A stretch of DNA of 64,000 nt from Nitrospirota bacterium (GTDB lineage: Bacteria; Nitrospirota; Nitrospiria; Nitrospirales; UBA8639). A program made the translations under genes and the position numbers. Within the stretch, counting starts at the first letter, position 1; each line of letters begins with the position of its first letter. Positions 61,010 to 64,000 of this stretch are shown here, one piece after another. Under the pieces are notes generated by a model. That model searched no databases. It was not told the DNA's origin and was given only the letters and a program-made list of their open reading frames with translations. The stretch spans positions 1 to 64,000 of the forward strand of contig JAOTTP010000003.1 in the NCBI GenBank assembly GCA_029864405.1, read 5' to 3'.

Positions 61010-64000
61010 ATGGAATCTCCCCATCCTTCAAAGACTTCTCCTCCTTCCGATGAAGAAGTTCATCGGGAGCGCCTCGGAGATCTGACGCTTTCTCTTGGGT
61101 CATCCCAAGGGTTGCATGAACAATCGTCTTCCGAATCTGAAGCCTCGAGTCTCAATAAACAGAGATGCGAGGCTCTCCAATCCAATCTGTCGCCTACTGA
61201 CCAACAGCGTGATGTGCAGGAAGAATTGAATGTTCTCCGTCAGCAAGTAGAATGGTTCATTTTCGCCTCTCAGGGATCTCGTGAAGGATTGTGGGTGGCT
61301 GAAATTCGTCCGGATATTCCCTGGGACTCTCCAGATTGTCCGGTTTGGTACTCCCCTCAGTTTATCGCGTTGCTGGGGTATGAGGAATCTGAGTTTCCAG
61401 GAGTGAGGGCGAGTTGGGAGCAATTGTTACACCCTGAAGATCGGGAACATGTGTTTGAGGCTTTAGCCAATCATGTTGAAAAGAGGATTCCCTATCATGT
61501 GGAGTCCCGCTTACGCACGAAATCAAGAGGGTATCGTTGGTTTGAGGCCACGGGCGAGGGAACCTTTGATGCCAACGGGAAGTTAATTCGAGGTGGAGGA
61601 ACCTTACGCGATATCACGGATCGTAAGGTGGCTGAAGGTGCGTCAAAGCGGAACCATGCTCTGTTGGATGCTGTCCTTGAAGAAATGAGTGATGTGGTCT
61701 ATGCCAAGGATCAAGACGGTCGTTACCTCCTGGTCAATCCTTCGGGAGCGGTGATCATGGAAAAAACCATGGATGAGGTCATCGGAAAAACCGATCAGGA
61801 ATTATTTGGTCATCACCAGCATGCGTTGTTTGTCGAGGGAGACGCCCAAGCGATGCGTGGTGAGGGGACCCAGACATTTGAGGTCGAGGTCCAGGAACGG
61901 CAATCCGTGTCGCGAACGTTTTTAGTCACGAAAGATTCCTTTGGGCATTCACCGAATGGTCAAAGTGGAGTGTTGGGATTTGCTCGCGATATAACGTTTC
62001 GAAAAGCCGCGGAATTAACCATTCAGGAGAGAGAGAAACGCTTCCGGGCCATTATGGAAAATGCCTATGATCTGATTACGGAAGCCGATGCGGAAGGACG
62101 ATTCCTGTATGTGAGCCCCAATTTCAAAGAATCTCTTGGGTACAGCTCCGCAGATCTGCTTGGCACGAGTGTCTTTGCTCCAGTTCATCCTGAAGATCGA
62201 GAAAAGGTGGTGGCGGAATTTTGCCAAGGCATGAAGACACAAGGTTCCGGCTGTTCGGTGTACCGCTATCGACATCGGAATGGGGAGTACCGCTGGTTTG
62301 AAAGCACCGGGCGAGCGTTTCAAACGGCGCTCGGGGAACTTCGAGCTGTGGTGATTTCGCGAGATATTACACAACGAAAACAATGGGAAGATGCGCTGGA
62401 GGCGATTGTCAAAGGCAATGTGATCCCCGGCTCTCCAAACTTCTTCGAAGTTCTAGTCGGCGAATTGGCGAAAGCTCTTCAGGTGCCCATGGTGTTTTTG
62501 TCAGAGCGGATTGAGAAAAATGACAGCAAAGCCCGGACACTGGCTTTTTGGAACCAAGATCACTTTGAGCCTCCATCCGAGTACGACTGTCTCGGGGGCC
62601 CTTGCGAGCAGGTGTTTAAGGGTAACCCTGTTGACCATCCTTCTGGGGTCCAACAACTCTTTCCTCGCAGTGAAACGATTCAAAGGCTGGCGATTGAGGC
62701 GTATTATGGGATTCCTCTTTTTAATGCCCAGAAGGAGGTCGTGGGAAATCTTGCGTTCATGGATACTCGACCGTTTGATCTGTCTTTTCAGGGGCGATAT
62801 CTTTTGCAGATTTTTTCGGCTCGAGCGGGAGCTGAACTTGAGCGGAAGCGCGCACAGGAAGATCTCCAAAAAAGCCAGGACCAGTACCGTGCGCTCTACG
62901 ATCAGACCCCGTTAATCTATTTTACGGTGGATGGTCAGGGACGTATTCTTTCCGTGAATCAGTATGGGGCGGAATTGTTAGGGTATCGGGTTGAGGAATT
63001 AGTGGGAACCTCTGTCCTCTCCGTGGTCTACCATGAAGATCGTCATGTGTTTCAATCGGGTCTGGAGAAGAGGATGCGCGAATCGGCCAAATGGATTATT
63101 CCGGATTTTCGGAAAGTGAAAAAGGATGGGACCATTCTTTGGGTCAAAGAGACGGTGCAGGCCGTCGCCAATCACCCTGGGCCTCAAGTGTGGTTCCTGT
63201 CTTGTGAGGATATTACCGAACGGAAACGGACCGAAGAGGCCTTAAAATCGAGCGAGACGCAGTTGCGGCATACTCAAAAAATGGAGGCGATTGGCACATT
63301 GGCCGGTGGAATTGCCCATGACTTTAATAATATTTTGGGTGCGATCTTGGGATATTCTGAATTGGCGATGGCCTATGCCAACCAGGATGAACGCTTAAAA
63401 TCGTATTTAAATGAAGTGGTCGCTGCTGGGAATCGGGCCCGTGATCTTGTGAAGCAAATTTTAGCCTTTAGCCGTCGTTCGGAGAAGGATAAAGAGGCGA
63501 TTGACCTGCGATTGGTGATCAGGGATGTCCTGCAAATGGTGCGTGCCAGTTTCCCCTCCTCGATTGATATTCGAACGTCATTAGAACTTGAATCCACGGC
63601 GATTTATGGTGATCCGACGCAAATCCAACAAGTGATCATGAATCTCTGTGCCAATGCCGAATATGCGATGCGGGAAGAGGGAGGCGTATTGGAAATCGTC
63701 TTATGCCACAAGAGTATTACCGAAGAAGGAATGCCAGGCATGGATACGCTCAAGGCCGGTTCCTATCTTCAACTGGTGATTCGTGATTCCGGGAAGGGCA
63801 TCCCCCTCGAAACGGTGGAGAGAATTTTTGAGCCATTTTTTACCACGAAACCTGCGGGAGAGGGCACGGGACTTGGGTTGGCCGTCGTACATGGGATTGT
63901 TCTCAATCACGGTGGGGTGATTGCCGTGTCCAGTCGTCCAGGGGAAGGAACCATCTTCACGGTAGTCCTGCCGCGCTTGGATGTGGTTGTACCGGAAAAA
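61010..64000 (+). CDS. Multi-PAS/GAF sensor histidine kinase, 3' end off the window
   Basis: 997 codons are open from the ATG at 61010 (AAGGAT upstream) to the last base; it is absent from the ORF track for lack of a stop. After a polar N-terminus come PAS domains at about 85-205 ([14 protein letters not shown]...[12 protein letters not shown]), 210-325 ([23 protein letters not shown]), 335-455 ([27 protein letters not shown]), a GAF domain at about 460-610 ([24 protein letters not shown]), a fourth PAS at about 620-740, then HisKA with the phosphorylated His in [19 protein letters not shown] (about 770) and the ATPase domain: N box [46 protein letters not shown]. No membrane helices, so it is cytoplasmic. 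The HDFNNxL type H-box often comes with a C-terminal receiver domain, which may lie beyond the edge. Ligands unknown. Confidence 0.93.
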   Translation, partial: MESPHPSKTSPPSDEEVHRERLGDLTLSLGSSQGLHEQSSSESEASSLNKQRCEALQSNLSPTDQQRDVQEELNVLRQQVEWFIFASQGSREGLWVAEIRPDIPWDSPDCPVWYSPQFIALLGYEESEFPGVRASWEQLLHPEDREHVFEALANHVEKRIPYHVESRLRTKSRGYRWFEATGEGTFDANGKLIRGGGTLRDITDRKVAEGASKRNHALLDAVLEEMSDVVYAKDQDGRYLLVNPSGAVIMEKTMDEVIGKTDQELFGHHQHALFVEGDAQAMRGEGTQTFEVEVQERQSVSRTFLVTKDSFGHSPNGQSGVLGFARDITFRKAAELTIQEREKRFRAIMENAYDLITEADAEGRFLYVSPNFKESLGYSSADLLGTSVFAPVHPEDREKVVAEFCQGMKTQGSGCSVYRYRHRNGEYRWFESTGRAFQTALGELRAVVISRDITQRKQWEDALEAIVKGNVIPGSPNFFEVLVGELAKALQVPMVFLSERIEKNDSKARTLAFWNQDHFEPPSEYDCLGGPCEQVFKGNPVDHPSGVQQLFPRSETIQRLAIEAYYGIPLFNAQKEVVGNLAFMDTRPFDLSFQGRYLLQIFSARAGAELERKRAQEDLQKSQDQYRALYDQTPLIYFTVDGQGRILSVNQYGAELLGYRVEELVGTSVLSVVYHEDRHVFQSGLEKRMRESAKWIIPDFRKVKKDGTILWVKETVQAVANHPGPQVWFLSCEDITERKRTEEALKSSETQLRHTQKMEAIGTLAGGIAHDFNNILGAILGYSELAMAYANQDERLKSYLNEVVAAGNRARDLVKQILAFSRRSEKDKEAIDLRLVIRDVLQMVRASFPSSIDIRTSLELESTAIYGDPTQIQQVIMNLCANAEYAMREEGGVLEIVLCHKSITEEGMPGMDTLKAGSYLQLVIRDSGKGIPLETVERIFEPFFTTKPAGEGTGLGLAVVHGIVLNHGGVIAVSSRPGEGTIFTVVLPRLDVVVPEK

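Overview
The window looks like a chromosomal segment of a free-living Gram-negative bacterium. Lineage cannot be proved from sequence alone. My best guess is a Nitrospira-like member of the Nitrospirota, from moderate GC, an outer-membrane and O-antigen type gene set, and a dispersed GTGTTGAAAA...TTTTTGAACACTC repeat of a kind I associate with Nitrospira genomes (memory, not a search). There are no rRNA, tRNA, CRISPR or phage genes. An IS110-family element is the only mobile gene recognised.

Layout. 1-12.6 kb is a gene-poor, decaying region. It holds the start of a Tll0287-like (DUF3365) periplasmic protein running off the left edge, a secreted metallopeptidase-like protein with six FG-GAP type repeats, an outer-membrane beta-barrel protein, an STN-domain protein, and at least three broken genes: an SRAP/HMCES-like gene, a signal-peptide plus fibronectin-III gene, and an FG-GAP fragment. 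12.6-37.9 kb is a large surface-polysaccharide locus, almost all on the plus strand. It encodes an ABC exporter (Wzm/Wzt with a carbohydrate-binding C-terminus), a methyltransferase-GT2-WbsX fusion, several methyltransferases, two phytanoyl-CoA-dioxygenase-like enzymes, GDP-heptose enzymes (HddA, HddC), four further stand-alone glycosyltransferases, a YLDPGTG small protein / NoeA-like methyltransferase / membrane sulfatase-like / SGNH cassette, and a polyprenyl-phosphate sugar transferase that would start glycan synthesis. 37.9-40.6 kb holds an IS110-family element inserted in a cluster of palindromic dispersed repeats.

40.6-64 kb is mostly core metabolism: metG-holB-tmk on the minus strand; then a DUF502 protein, glmU, glmS, rfbBACD (dTDP-L-rhamnose) and uppP on the plus strand; then an ACT-domain malic enzyme, a CPBP membrane protease, a short SDR flanked by inverted MITE-like repeats, a gamma-carbonic anhydrase, a small membrane protein, an alpha/beta hydrolase and thiD. 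The window ends inside a multi-PAS sensor histidine kinase that is absent from the ORF track because it has no stop in the window.

How the parts fit (inference). GlmS/GlmU supply UDP-GlcNAc, RfbBACD supply dTDP-L-rhamnose, and HddA/HddC make GDP-D-glycero-D-manno-heptose. The glycosyltransferases build the chain on undecaprenyl phosphate, which UppP recycles. Methyltransferases and oxygenases may decorate or cap it, and Wzm/Wzt export it, with the Wzt C-domain reading the cap. The most interesting items are the IS110 element, whose layout suggests a bridge RNA in its right end and whose target repeat can be reconstructed; the tri-domain MT-GT2-WbsX protein; the four-gene YLDPGTG/sulfatase cassette; and the SRAP gene that has lost its catalytic cysteine.
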